Assembly: GCA_004376325.1 (NCBI GenBank)
Contig: SOKC01000062.1
Coordinates: forward strand, 1 to 39,649
Source of the DNA: Actinomycetota bacterium
GTDB lineage: Bacteria; Actinomycetota; Humimicrobiia; Humimicrobiales; Humimicrobiaceae
Reading direction: 5' to 3'
Length of the DNA stretch: 39,649 nt
Part shown: positions 31,400 to 39,649 of the stretch, one piece after another
Numbering within the stretch: position 1 is the stretch's first letter
Layout: each line of letters begins with the position of its first letter
Notes under the pieces: model-generated
Databases searched by the model: none
What the model was told of the DNA's origin: nothing
The model's input: the letters and a program-made list of their open reading frames with translations, nothing else
Translations under genes and position numbers: made by a program

Positions 31400-32422
31400 A
31401 TGAGTAAAATTAGGATTTGCCTTATTGGAGCAGGTAGAGCAGGAGAAGTCCATGGCGATGTATATAATGATTATGTAAAAAATTCAGAAATGGCTGCAGT
31501 TGTTGATAATAATCTGGAAAAGGCAAAAAGCCTTGTAAAAAAATATAGTCTAAAAGAAATTCTTGCGTTTAATACTTTTCAAGATGCAATAAATAATGTC
31601 AAATTTGATGCCGTTGTTATTGCTACTCCTACTTCTATACATTCTGATTATGTTATTAAAGCTGCAAAAAATAAAATTCACGTTTTTTGCGAAAAACCAA
31701 TGACAACCACAACTTATGACTGTGACAGGATGATAAAAGCTTGCAAGGATGCGGGAGTAATACTGCAAATTGGGTTTATGAGAAGATTTGATCCAGGTTT
31801 TCTTTACGCTAAAAATTTAATAGATGAAGGTGCAATTGGCAAACCAATTATAATCAAATCTCTGACTCATGGTCCCGAATTACCAGAGAAATGGTCTTTA
31901 GATATTAAAGATTCGGATGGAATGCTGGCTGAAGTTAATAGTCATGACTTTGATACAATCAGATGGCTTTCAGGAACAGAATTTGAGAGTGTATACGCAG
32001 TTGCTGAAAATTTTAAATGTCCTGAGATTGGAAAAATTTTTCCTGACTTTTATGATACTGCTGTTGTTTCACTAAAGCTCAGAAACGGAGCTTTAGGTCT
32101 AATCGATAGTGTTTGTCCATGTTTTTATGGATATGATGCAAGAGCTGAGGTTGTTGGCACAAAAGGAATAATGTTTATTGGAAGTTTGCAAGACTCTACA
32201 ACAATAACCTGTACTAAGGAAAATAATATTTTTACAAAGCAGACAATGAGCTGGAATAAAAGGTTTCATGAAGCATATATTTCAGAAGATAGACATTTTA
32301 TCGAATGTATTTTGAGCGGTAAAAAACCAGTTGTGACCGGCGAGGATGGTAAAAAAGCAGTAGCAGCAGTTGTTGCTGCTAATAATTCAATTTTAAAAGG
32401 TAAACCAGTGAATATAGTTTAG
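31400..32422 (+). CDS. Gfo/Idh/MocA-family sugar dehydrogenase
   Basis: A 340-residue NAD(P)-dependent oxidoreductase. The Rossmann motif is G-A-G-R-A-G (10-15), the cofactor/catalytic loop is F-C-E-K-P-M (near 95-100), and N-S-H-D-F-D near 180 carries the histidine and aspartate of the active site. The family oxidises or reduces sugars, inositols and their derivatives; inositol 2-dehydrogenase-like enzymes are close in pattern, but the substrate is not determined. It is first in a tight plus-strand operon with a sugar kinase, an isomerase and an aldolase. GAAAGG precedes the ATG. Confidence 0.88.
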   Translation: MSKIRICLIGAGRAGEVHGDVYNDYVKNSEMAAVVDNNLEKAKSLVKKYSLKEILAFNTFQDAINNVKFDAVVIATPTSIHSDYVIKAAKNKIHVFCEKPMTTTTYDCDRMIKACKDAGVILQIGFMRRFDPGFLYAKNLIDEGAIGKPIIIKSLTHGPELPEKWSLDIKDSDGMLAEVNSHDFDTIRWLSGTEFESVYAVAENFKCPEIGKIFPDFYDTAVVSLKLRNGALGLIDSVCPCFYGYDARAEVVGTKGIMFIGSLQDSTTITCTKENNIFTKQTMSWNKRFHEAYISEDRHFIECILSGKKPVVTGEDGKKAVAAVVAANNSILKGKPVNIV

Positions 32423-32442
32423 TTTATTGAATTAGGAATCCT

Positions 32443-33486
32443 ATGATTGCTGTAATTTATAAGGGTAAAGGAAAATTTAGCGTAGAGGATGTTCTAATTC
32501 CTGAAATCTCAGAAGATGAAATTTTGTTAAAAGTTCGGGCTGCGTCTATTTGTGGAACAGATTTAAAAATAAAAGAATTTGGCCATTTTAAAAACCCGGA
32601 TGATAAGCCTATTATTTTAGGCCATGAATTTTCCGGGGAAATAGTAAAATTAGGCAAGAATGTCAGAAATCTGAATGAAGGAATGAGGATTTCTATCGCA
32701 CCAAATATTGGATGTGGCCACTGCAGGGAATGCATTGGTGGTTATACAAATCTTTGTGAGGACTATGAAGCTTTTGGGATAAATATTGATGGAGCATTTG
32801 CAGAGTTCCTAAGAGTTCCATCCAGATATATATCTCAGGGAAATATTTTTATACTGCCCAATAACATAACTTTTGACGAGGGCGCATTAATTGAACCGCT
32901 GTCAGCAGCATTTAATGGTACAGAAGCTGCTGGCATTACTCCCTCAGATATTGTTTTGATTATTGGAGCAGGTCCTATGGGAATCTTAAATTTGATTCTG
33001 GCAAAACTGAGAGGGGCCCAAAAAGTAATTGTGAGTGAAATTATTCCAGAGCGGATAGAGATTGCAAAAAAATTTGGAGCCGATTTTGTCATCAACCCGG
33101 AAAATGAAAACTTGAAAAGTGTACTAATGAAGTTAAGCTACCATAGAGGTCCTGACGTAATAATAATAGCAGCATCATCTGGTAAAGCTCAGGAAGATAG
33201 CCTGGATCTTATTGCCAGATGTGGAAGAATAGTTCTTTTTGGAGGTTTACCCAGGGGTAAGGATATTATAAATTTTAAACCCAATGTTATTCATTACAAA
33301 CAAGTTATTGTAACGGGAACTACTGGCTCCAGTGTTATTCAATACAGAAAATCTCTAGAGCTAGCAGCTTCAAAGAAAATAAACTTAAATGAACTGATCA
33401 GTAAAAAATACCTGCTCCCAGATGCTGAGAAAGCTTTTTCAAGTGCAAAATCACCAGAAAATTTAAAAGTTTTATTTACCATCTAA
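32443..33486 (+). CDS. Zinc-dependent alcohol/polyol dehydrogenase (MDR family)
   Basis: A 347-residue medium-chain dehydrogenase. The catalytic zinc is held by the cysteine of S-I-C-G-T-D and the G-H-E-F motif; the structural zinc site is C-G-H-C-R-E-C followed by N-L-C. The Rossmann motif is G-A-G-P-M-G near 177-182, and G-I-N-I-D-G-A-F-A-E is typical of the sorbitol/threonine dehydrogenase branch. In this setting it probably oxidises a polyol or sugar hydroxyl to a ketone with NAD(P). It lies 20 bp after the first operon gene. Confidence 0.9.
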   Translation: MIAVIYKGKGKFSVEDVLIPEISEDEILLKVRAASICGTDLKIKEFGHFKNPDDKPIILGHEFSGEIVKLGKNVRNLNEGMRISIAPNIGCGHCRECIGGYTNLCEDYEAFGINIDGAFAEFLRVPSRYISQGNIFILPNNITFDEGALIEPLSAAFNGTEAAGITPSDIVLIIGAGPMGILNLILAKLRGAQKVIVSEIIPERIEIAKKFGADFVINPENENLKSVLMKLSYHRGPDVIIIAASSGKAQEDSLDLIARCGRIVLFGGLPRGKDIINFKPNVIHYKQVIVTGTTGSSVIQYRKSLELAASKKINLNELISKKYLLPDAEKAFSSAKSPENLKVLFTI

Positions 33487-33511
33487 AGATAATGATTAGG
33501 AGATTTAAAAA

Positions 33512-35059
33512 TTGCCAAAAAAATCATATTTAATAGGCGTTGATGTAGGCACCAACGGTACAAAATCTGCTATTTTTGATGATGCGGGAAATTTAATTTC
33601 AGAAGCTTTTGAAGAGTCTAAGTTATACTATCCAGAAATGTGTGCAGTAGAGCAGGACCTTGATGAAATTTATATTTCCGTAATCAATACAATTAAGCAA
33701 TGCATCCAGAAATCAGATATAGATATAAGAAAGGTGGAGGGAATTGCAATAGACGGTCAAATGGCAGGCATTTGTTCCATAGATAAGGATTGGTCTCCTG
33801 CAACACCATATGATTCCTGGCTGGATACACGGTGTGCCTCCTATATCGAAAAATTAAAAAAAGAAGAATCAAAAATAATATCTCTAACCGGGGGACCTCC
33901 ATCATTTACCCACGGTCCGAAAATGTTGTGGTGGAAAAATGAAAAACCTGAAGTATTTAAAAAAATTGCAAAGTTTATCATGCCCTCAGCATATGCGGCC
34001 GGAAAATTAGCCGGTTTAAAGGCTTCCGATGCATATATTGATTACACATATATTCATTTTAGCTGTTTTGCAGATATACAAAATAATCGCTGGTCAGAAG
34101 ATTTATGCAAAGACTTCGATCTACCCATGGAGAAACTACCAAAAATTGTTAAACCATGGGAAATAATAGGTAGACTGAATAAGGAAGCTGCAGAGCAAAC
34201 TCTGCTAAATTCAGGTGTGCCTATTGCTGCCGGCTGCGGGGATACCACCGCCACTATGTTGGGAGCAGCATTCGATAAAGCAGGTATGGTATTTGATGTA
34301 GCAGGTACCGCATCGGTATTCTCAGTGTGCCTGGATAAATTTGTACCTGATGTGGAAAATAAGACATTGTTTACAGGAAGGCTGGCCATCAAAGATCTAT
34401 GGTATTCCCTGGCGTACATAAATGGCGGCGGGCTTAACCTAAGATGGTTCAGGGATGAGATAATAAAAAATAAAGATAATTCTGGCCATGAGTCAATTAA
34501 GGACCCCTATATTTTTTTAGATGAAATGGCATCAGAAATAAAGGCAGGCTCTGAGAAGCTCTTCTTTATACCCCATCTGGGAGGCAGTGTATGTCCGAGT
34601 ATCCATTATCTTAAAGGCAGCTGGATGGGACTTACCTGGCGGCATAAGATTGGTCATCTATACAGATCACTTCTGGAAGCAGTAGCCTATGAATATGCAA
34701 TATATATGGACATCGAAAAAAAGTTGATTCCAGAACTCAAATTTAAAAAAGCCAGAGTTATAGGTGGTGGATCTAAAAGTAAAATATGGAATAAAATAAA
34801 ATCAGATATTCTTGGAATCCCATACGAGAAATTAAATAGAGAAGAATTTGGTGTACTAGGTTCTTCAATTTTAGCTGGATTTGCCACTGGCATATTTAAA
34901 GACCTGAAAAATACAGCAGACAGATTTAATAAAGTTGAGTATAGAATTGAGCCGGATATCGAAAAATATAAGTTCTATCAGCAGTATGTAAATTATTATA
35001 AGTTTTTGTTAGATAATACTAATAATATATTTAAGGGTTTAGAAAATATAATAAGTTGA
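33512..35059 (+). CDS. FGGY-family carbohydrate kinase (xylulokinase-like)
   Basis: A 515-residue sugar kinase. The phosphate loop is G-V-D-V-G-T-N-G-T-K-S-A near 8-19, the catalytic region has A-I-D-G-Q-M-A-G near 87, and the C-terminal half has G-C-G-D-T-T-A-T-M-L-G-A and V-I-G-G-G-S-K-S. The family phosphorylates ketoses, polyols and some acids. The start is TTG: AGGAG at 33498-33502 sits 9 bp upstream and no ATG is better. It follows the zinc dehydrogenase by 25 bp, fitting a ketose made by that enzyme as substrate, which is inference. Confidence 0.9.
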   Translation: MPKKSYLIGVDVGTNGTKSAIFDDAGNLISEAFEESKLYYPEMCAVEQDLDEIYISVINTIKQCIQKSDIDIRKVEGIAIDGQMAGICSIDKDWSPATPYDSWLDTRCASYIEKLKKEESKIISLTGGPPSFTHGPKMLWWKNEKPEVFKKIAKFIMPSAYAAGKLAGLKASDAYIDYTYIHFSCFADIQNNRWSEDLCKDFDLPMEKLPKIVKPWEIIGRLNKEAAEQTLLNSGVPIAAGCGDTTATMLGAAFDKAGMVFDVAGTASVFSVCLDKFVPDVENKTLFTGRLAIKDLWYSLAYINGGGLNLRWFRDEIIKNKDNSGHESIKDPYIFLDEMASEIKAGSEKLFFIPHLGGSVCPSIHYLKGSWMGLTWRHKIGHLYRSLLEAVAYEYAIYMDIEKKLIPELKFKKARVIGGGSKSKIWNKIKSDILGIPYEKLNREEFGVLGSSILAGFATGIFKDLKNTADRFNKVEYRIEPDIEKYKFYQQYVNYYKFLLDNTNNIFKGLENIIS

Positions 35060-35075
35060 TATATTCTTAACAAAA

Positions 35076-35693
35076 ATGAAGGATTTTGTGCAAACAGTAA
35101 ATAGTACTATGAAAAAAGAAAAAAACAAAATCAAGCCATTTACTTTTAAGATTGATATAGTAAATAAAACCCTTTCAAATCCTGATTCACATATCGTAAG
35201 GAAACTTTCCTCGATGAAAGGCCAATACCTTGATGAGACGAGCTATGATGAAATGATTAAAAAAGAAGATACTGTACTATATGAGGTGTATGAAAAATTG
35301 GTACCGGAAATGGAGGGTGAGCTGATTCAGGGATTATCTATTGTGCATCCCGGCAAGGTGGGCAAGGAATACTTTATGACTAAGGGACATTTTCACTCAG
35401 TGCTGGAGACAGCAGAGCTATATTTCTGTCTAAAGGGACACGGATATATGATGATGGAAACACCTGAAGGCGATTGGTCCGCTGAAGAATTACTACCATA
35501 CACTGCTTCATACGTTCCAGGCAGGTGGGCCCACCGTTCAATAAATGTGGGTAATGAAGATTTACTGATGCTATTTGTATACCCTGCACATGCGGGCCAT
35601 AATTATGCAACAATAGAGACTAAAGGATTTAGAAAATTAATTATAGAAGATAATGGTAATCCAAAAATAATTGATAATCCTAAATGGAAATAA
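35076..35693 (+). CDS. pgiA: Cupin-type glucose-6-phosphate isomerase
   Basis: A 205-residue cupin isomerase of the archaeal type. The metal ligands H105 and H107 (T-K-G-H-F-H), E114 (E-T-A-E-L-Y) and H153 (W-A-H-R-S) have the same spacing as in the Pyrococcus furiosus enzyme. Y-V-P-G-R-W-A-H and V-Y-P-A-H-A-G-H-N-Y are further family marks. It interconverts aldose and ketose 6-phosphates without the usual bacterial PGI fold. The ATG has no good ribosome site; a second ATG is at residue 12. Its operon position after the kinase suggests it acts on the phosphorylated sugar. Confidence 0.92.
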   Translation: MKDFVQTVNSTMKKEKNKIKPFTFKIDIVNKTLSNPDSHIVRKLSSMKGQYLDETSYDEMIKKEDTVLYEVYEKLVPEMEGELIQGLSIVHPGKVGKEYFMTKGHFHSVLETAELYFCLKGHGYMMMETPEGDWSAEELLPYTASYVPGRWAHRSINVGNEDLLMLFVYPAHAGHNYATIETKGFRKLIIEDNGNPKIIDNPKWK

Positions 35694-35771
35694 TTTTAGA
35701 AAATAAATAATTTTAGCATCATAGTATATTAGTATTATTAATATTATTACTACTAAAGGGGCAAAGGGAAT

Positions 35772-36773
35772 ATGCAAAAAAAGCCATTAAAAGAATGCCG
35801 TATTTTAGTAACACCAACCAGTTATGGTAAATATGATAAGAATTTAAAACTAAAACTTGAAGAAATGGTAAAAGAAGTTGTGTATAATACCAGCGGTAAA
35901 TCATTAAAAGAGGCAGATCTTCTGCCAATAATTGAAGATTTTGATGGAATGATCGCAGGACTTGATGAGATAAATGAAAATGTAATCTCCAAAGCTAAAA
36001 ATCTAAAAGTAATTTCAAGGTATGGTTCAGGCTATGATAGAGTAGACATTGAGGCTGCAAAAAAGGCAGGTATTTATGTGACCAATACACCGGGGGCCAA
36101 CTCTATTTCAGTAGCAGAGTTAACTATTGGTCTTGCTATTGCTGCTGCTCGTTCTATTCTATATGCAAATATTGAAACAAAGAAGGGAGAATGGCCAAGA
36201 TTAAAGGGTATTACCCTGGAGGGAAAAGTGTTTGGACTAATAGGCCTTGGAAGTGTGGCAAAGGAAGTTGTACTCAGGTTAAAAGGATTTAATTGTAAAT
36301 TAGTTACTTATCATCCTCATAGAAACCCTGAATTTGAAGAAAATCATAATATAGAATATTGTTCTCTTGATAATCTGCTTGGTAAGTCTGATTTTGTGTC
36401 ACTTCATATGCTAGTCACATCAGTAACATCTAAGATGGTAAATAAAGATTTTTTAAATAAAATGAAAAAAGGTTCTATTTTAATTAATACCTCACGGGGA
36501 GAATTAATAGATGAGGATGCATTATATGAAAGTTTAAAAAGTGGTCATCTCCGGGCAGCAGCACTAGACGCTTTTTCCAAGGAACCTCCTGATCATGATA
36601 ATCCATTACTATCTTTGCCACAGATTATAGTCACTCCTCATATGGGAGCTGGAACTGATATGGCTGCAAATGAGATGGGAAGAATGGCTATGGAAGATTG
36701 TATTGCCGTTTTAAAGGGAGAAAGACCAAAATATATAGTTGCAGAACCTGATAAAACATTAAATGATAGTTAG
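35772..36773 (+). CDS. D-2-hydroxyacid dehydrogenase (SerA-like)
   Basis: A 333-residue NAD-dependent dehydrogenase. The NAD motif is G-L-I-G-L-G-S-V-A near 155-163, and the catalytic arginine (N-T-S-R-G-E), glutamate (D-A-F-S-K-E-P-P) and histidine (T-P-H-M-G) are in order. I-S-R-Y-G-S-G-Y-D-R-V-D near 78 is the substrate loop shared with phosphoglycerate and hydroxypyruvate/glyoxylate reductases. Its substrate cannot be fixed; in this operon a hydroxypyruvate, glyoxylate or tartronate-type step is plausible. The stop is followed directly, in the same frame, by a shikimate-dehydrogenase remnant. Confidence 0.88.
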   Translation: MQKKPLKECRILVTPTSYGKYDKNLKLKLEEMVKEVVYNTSGKSLKEADLLPIIEDFDGMIAGLDEINENVISKAKNLKVISRYGSGYDRVDIEAAKKAGIYVTNTPGANSISVAELTIGLAIAAARSILYANIETKKGEWPRLKGITLEGKVFGLIGLGSVAKEVVLRLKGFNCKLVTYHPHRNPEFEENHNIEYCSLDNLLGKSDFVSLHMLVTSVTSKMVNKDFLNKMKKGSILINTSRGELIDEDALYESLKSGHLRAAALDAFSKEPPDHDNPLLSLPQIIVTPHMGAGTDMAANEMGRMAMEDCIAVLKGERPKYIVAEPDKTLNDS

Positions 36774-37004
36774 ACTGGGGGGCTTTTCTCAAGAAATGGG
36801 GTTGCATGGGATTTCAACTATAGAGGTGAACTTAATTTTTTACATCAGGCTAAAAGGCAAAGTAAATCTGGAGAAGTAAGAGTTGAAGATGTGTGGGTTT
36901 ATCTTATACATGGGTGGACACAGGTAATTTTTGAAGCTCTCAATATGGAAACGACTGAAGAATTGTTTAATCGTTTAGCCAATGTTGCAAATGCTTTAAT
37001 ATAA
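36774..37004 (+). pseudogene. 3' fragment of a shikimate/quinate dehydrogenase gene
   Basis: The frame after the hydroxyacid-dehydrogenase stop reads V-A-W-D-F-N-Y-R-G-E-L-N-F-L-H-Q-A, then R-V-E-D-V-W-V-Y-L-I-H-G-W-T-Q-V-I, ending L-A-N-V-A-N-A-L-I-stop. This is the C-terminal third of AroE-family proteins of the type with W-D-x-N-Y-R-G and H-G-W-T-Q-V-I. No start codon, ribosome site or N-terminal substrate-binding domain is present. The fragment fills most of the gap to the aldolase gene and is probably what is left of an operon gene. Confidence 0.75.
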
Positions 37005-37033
37005 ATAGAAAAAATTTAAAAGGAGGAGGACAA

Positions 37034-37708
37034 ATGGCACAATTTAATAGACTGACTGTTTATAATGTTATGATAGAGAATGGTTTGATACCACTTTTCT
37101 ACAACCAAGATGCTGAGAAGACTAAAAAAGTTGCTGAAGCTCTGGTGAAGGGAGGGTCGCGAGTTTTAGAATTTACAAACAGAGGCGATCTTGCAATAGA
37201 GGTTTTTTCTGAACTTATAAAATATAGTATAAAAGAATATCCCAATTTGATTGTAGGAGTAGGTTCGGTAATAGATGCCCCTACAGCAGCACTTTATATA
37301 GATTATGGAGCAAATTTTATAGTTGGCCCCAGCTTTGATGAAAAAATTGCCAGACTTTGCAATAAAAGAAAGATTGCTTACATCCCTGGTGCTGCCACCA
37401 CAACAGAGATATCGCTTGCAGAGGAATTCGGTGCTGAGATTGTAAAAATCTTCCCAGGGTCAACACTAGGAGGACCAGATTTTGTAAAAAATATCTTAGG
37501 ACCAATGCCCTGGTCAAAATTAATGCCTACAGGAGGGGTTACTGCAGAAGAAAGCAACATAGAAGCATGGTTTAATGCTGGAGTCGCCTGTATTGGTATG
37601 GGTTCTAAACTGATAAGTAATAAATTAGTATCCGAAGGCAAATATGAGGAAATTGCCAGTTTAACTTCTAAAGTACTAAAGATAATTAGGAATGTAAGAA
37701 AAATTTAA
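37034..37708 (+). CDS. eda: KDPG/KHG-type aldolase
   Basis: A 224-residue class I aldolase of the Eda family. E46 in V-L-E-F-T-N-R and K138 in I-V-K-I-F-P-G are the catalytic glutamate and the Schiff-base lysine, and P-T-G-G-V closes the phosphate site. L-G-P-M-P-W-S-K-L-M-P-T-G-G-V is typical of the Bacteroidetes/Firmicutes branch. It cleaves 2-keto-3-deoxy sugar acids (phosphorylated or not) to pyruvate and an aldehyde. A strong AGGAGGAGG precedes the ATG. No dehydratase that would make its substrate is in the window. Confidence 0.9.
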   Translation: MAQFNRLTVYNVMIENGLIPLFYNQDAEKTKKVAEALVKGGSRVLEFTNRGDLAIEVFSELIKYSIKEYPNLIVGVGSVIDAPTAALYIDYGANFIVGPSFDEKIARLCNKRKIAYIPGAATTTEISLAEEFGAEIVKIFPGSTLGGPDFVKNILGPMPWSKLMPTGGVTAEESNIEAWFNAGVACIGMGSKLISNKLVSEGKYEEIASLTSKVLKIIRNVRKI

Positions 37709-37729
37709 AAGCTTATAGAAGGAGGACAA

Positions 37730-39547
37730 GTGAATGTGAGAAGTGGATATGTAGGCAATCTTTTAAGAGTCAATCTGAGTAATAAGACTTACCATGTGGA
37801 GCATTTGGATGAGGCACTTTTGACCCTATTTTTGGGGGGGAGAGGTATAGCTGCTAGAATTTATTTTGAGGAGATTGCTCCACAGATTAAACCACTAGAT
37901 AAGGCGAATAAACTGATCTTTATGACCAGTCCTTTAACCGGTACCATCGTTCCCGGAAGTAGTAAGTTCCAATGTGCCACCAAATCACCTGAGACCGGGA
38001 TATATCTTTGTTCTAATGCCGGAGGAGATTTCGGTCCGCAGCTCAAGTTTGCCGGTTACGACGGCTTAATTATAGAAGGTAGAGCTTCAAAACCTGTTTA
38101 TGTGTTTATCAATAACCATAGGGTGGAAGTTAAAGATGCCACTAAACTCTGGGGTAAAACTACCGGAGAGGTTTATAAAATTCTCAAAGAAGAGATTGGC
38201 TACCCCAAAGCTGGAATAATGTGTGTTGGGCCGGCGGCGGAGAGAAAGGTAGCCTTTTCCTGCATTAAAGTAGATGGCAGAAGCTTCGGCCGGGGAGGCG
38301 CTGGTGTAGTTATGACTTCCAAGAACCTTAAGGCCATAGTGGTTAAAGGGCAAGGTAGGTTAAATTACGCTAATCTAGCTGAACTTAAAAAAAGGATTAA
38401 GCCTCGTGAGGTAAGGAAGGCATGCCAAGATTTAGCTGATTATGGAAGACCAATCTATACCGAGTCGATAAATGAGCTGGGCTGTTATCCGGTAAGAAAC
38501 TTTCAAACTGCGGTGTTTAGTGAGATTGATAAAATTGATGCCCGGTTTATGAAAGAAAACTTTTTTGTCAAAAATCGGGCTTGCTTTAAGTGTCCCGTAG
38601 CTTGCCTACAGGTGTGTCAGGTGAAGTCTGGTAAGTTTGAAGGATGGACAGTAGCTCCAGAATATGAAACCATAGGGACTCTAGGAGCTATGTGTGGAGT
38701 ATCAGACTTTAATGCAATTTTATCTGCTAACATACTGTGTGATGAGTATGGTATGGATACGATATCTACCGGTAATATAATTGGTTTTGCCATGGAACTC
38801 TATGAGAGAGGAATGATTACACAAGAAGATACTGGGGGACTGAAGTTGACTTTTGGTAGTCCTGAGGCTTTATTAGGAGCTATTGAGCTTATAGCCAATA
38901 AAAAGAAAATTGGTGAGATACTAGCCCGTGGATTTCGTGGGATAGCCACTGAAATTCCTGGCTCAGATCAGTACATGATGCAGGTTAAGGGAATGCCCTT
39001 CGCTGCCTACGATCCCAGAGGGTTCTATGGGATGGGACTGGTCTATGGTACCTCCTCCAGAGGTGCCTGCCATAACGTAGGTGGCTGGTCAATCAGGGCC
39101 GAACTACTAAGTGGAGAGTATGATAGATACGCGCTTAAGGGTAAAGGTAAGCTAATAAAAAGCATTCAGGATACGAGAGCATATATTGATTCTCTAGGTA
39201 TATGTACGGTAGTGAGGAGGGTTTTAGGATTTAGCGACAAACCTAACCCAACCATACTTAACTTAGTAACTGGCCTGGATTTTACAGATAAGCTAATGGA
39301 GATAGGCGAGAGAATCTACAACCTGGAGAGGCTGATATTAACAAGAGAAGGGATACGTCGAAAGGATGACATGTTACCTCCAAGGATAATGAACGAAAAA
39401 CTACCTGAGGGTCCAGCTAAGGGACATGTGTTAACTAAAGAGATGTATGAAGTTGAGCTTGACGAGTATTATGAGGCAAGAGGGTGGGATAAAGAGGGAT
39501 TACCTACCCATAAAAAAATAGAGGATCTGGGCCTGGTTAATCTCTGA
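37730..39547 (+). CDS. Tungsten-type aldehyde:ferredoxin oxidoreductase
   Basis: A 605-residue AOR. The iron-sulfur cluster is held by C285-x2-C288-x3-C292 (A-C-F-K-C-P-V-A-C) and C492 (L-G-I-C-T-V). The pterin-binding N-terminal domain has G-G-R-G-I-A-A-R near 37-44 and S-N-A-G-G-D-F-G-P near 95-103, and D-E-Y-G-M-D-T-I-S-T-G is a family mark. It oxidises aldehydes to acids and passes electrons to ferredoxin. The start is GTG with AAGGAGG just upstream. As the last gene of the operon it probably oxidises the aldehyde released by the aldolase, which is inference. GC content seems higher than in its neighbours. Confidence 0.93.
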   Translation: MNVRSGYVGNLLRVNLSNKTYHVEHLDEALLTLFLGGRGIAARIYFEEIAPQIKPLDKANKLIFMTSPLTGTIVPGSSKFQCATKSPETGIYLCSNAGGDFGPQLKFAGYDGLIIEGRASKPVYVFINNHRVEVKDATKLWGKTTGEVYKILKEEIGYPKAGIMCVGPAAERKVAFSCIKVDGRSFGRGGAGVVMTSKNLKAIVVKGQGRLNYANLAELKKRIKPREVRKACQDLADYGRPIYTESINELGCYPVRNFQTAVFSEIDKIDARFMKENFFVKNRACFKCPVACLQVCQVKSGKFEGWTVAPEYETIGTLGAMCGVSDFNAILSANILCDEYGMDTISTGNIIGFAMELYERGMITQEDTGGLKLTFGSPEALLGAIELIANKKKIGEILARGFRGIATEIPGSDQYMMQVKGMPFAAYDPRGFYGMGLVYGTSSRGACHNVGGWSIRAELLSGEYDRYALKGKGKLIKSIQDTRAYIDSLGICTVVRRVLGFSDKPNPTILNLVTGLDFTDKLMEIGERIYNLERLILTREGIRRKDDMLPPRIMNEKLPEGPAKGHVLTKEMYEVELDEYYEARGWDKEGLPTHKKIEDLGLVNL

Positions 39548-39649
39548 TAAATATACCTATAAGATTCAGAAGATAAAAATGAATAAAGAGGTTTATCTCC
39601 GGTAATATAAGACTATAGAGGAAATCGAAAGGAAAGTTCATTTTATCAA

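Noticed and set aside
1..39649. CRISPR array, rRNA or intact tRNA
   Set aside because: No regularly spaced repeats, no rRNA-like segment and no complete tRNA cloverleaf were seen; only tRNA 3' fragments.

Overview
The window is AT-rich bacterial DNA, probably from an anaerobe. The housekeeping genes are bacterial: a primary sigma factor, GatCAB, NAD-dependent DNA ligase, PfkA and RNA-binding proteins. Anaerobic metabolism is indicated by a methyltetrahydrofolate methyltransferase of the Wood-Ljungdahl type, a tungsten-type aldehyde:ferredoxin oxidoreductase (AOR) and an archaeal-type cupin phosphoglucose isomerase. This mix fits anaerobic Firmicutes, Atribacterota-like or deep Actinomycetota-like lineages. 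No 16S rRNA is present, so I do not assign a phylum.

Bases 1-8380 form an accessory island. A degenerate direct repeat of up to about 45 bp, whose core resembles a tRNA 3' end, occurs at 32, 3493 and 7353 and divides the island into modules of about 3.4-3.9 kb. The first module holds a TPR protein, two small conserved proteins, a frameshifted nucleotidyltransferase/zinc-ribbon gene and a SEC-C protein. The second holds an intact MntA/HepT pair, a 116-bp copy of the 3' end of the CCA-enzyme gene, an integron-type attC site with a hicB/hicA cassette (hicA broken), fragments of an IS91-like transposase, a nucleotidyltransferase pseudogene, a tRNA 3' end, and a winged-helix/nucleotidyltransferase pair that ends against the 3' half of another tRNA. 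Beyond the third repeat is an RHH/PIN toxin-antitoxin pair whose toxin has no ordinary start codon.

Bases 8382-31006 are mainly chromosomal core, mostly on the minus strand. They hold a DHH-CBS-CCA tRNA nucleotidyltransferase, a nitroreductase, the pabA-pabB-pabC folate-precursor genes, an AbrB/PIN (VapBC) pair, an ABC exporter (plus strand), a PfkB sugar kinase, rpoD, an RRM protein, pfkA, and a run of rhodanese lipoprotein, ligA, CPBP protease, gatC, gatA and gatB. A corrinoid-type methyltransferase and a solute-binding lipoprotein follow. Two intergenic stretches (about 20393-20575 and 25424-25505) look like 3' remnants of TnpB-type (IS200/IS605) elements.

Bases 31400-39547 form a plus-strand catabolic operon: Gfo/Idh/MocA dehydrogenase, zinc alcohol dehydrogenase, FGGY sugar kinase, cupin phosphosugar isomerase, 2-hydroxyacid dehydrogenase, a truncated shikimate dehydrogenase, KDPG-type aldolase and AOR. 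Together they suggest oxidation, phosphorylation, isomerisation and aldol cleavage of a sugar or polyol, with the aldehyde product oxidised to an acid and electrons passed to ferredoxin. The substrate is not identifiable, and no dehydratase or transporter is visible in the window.
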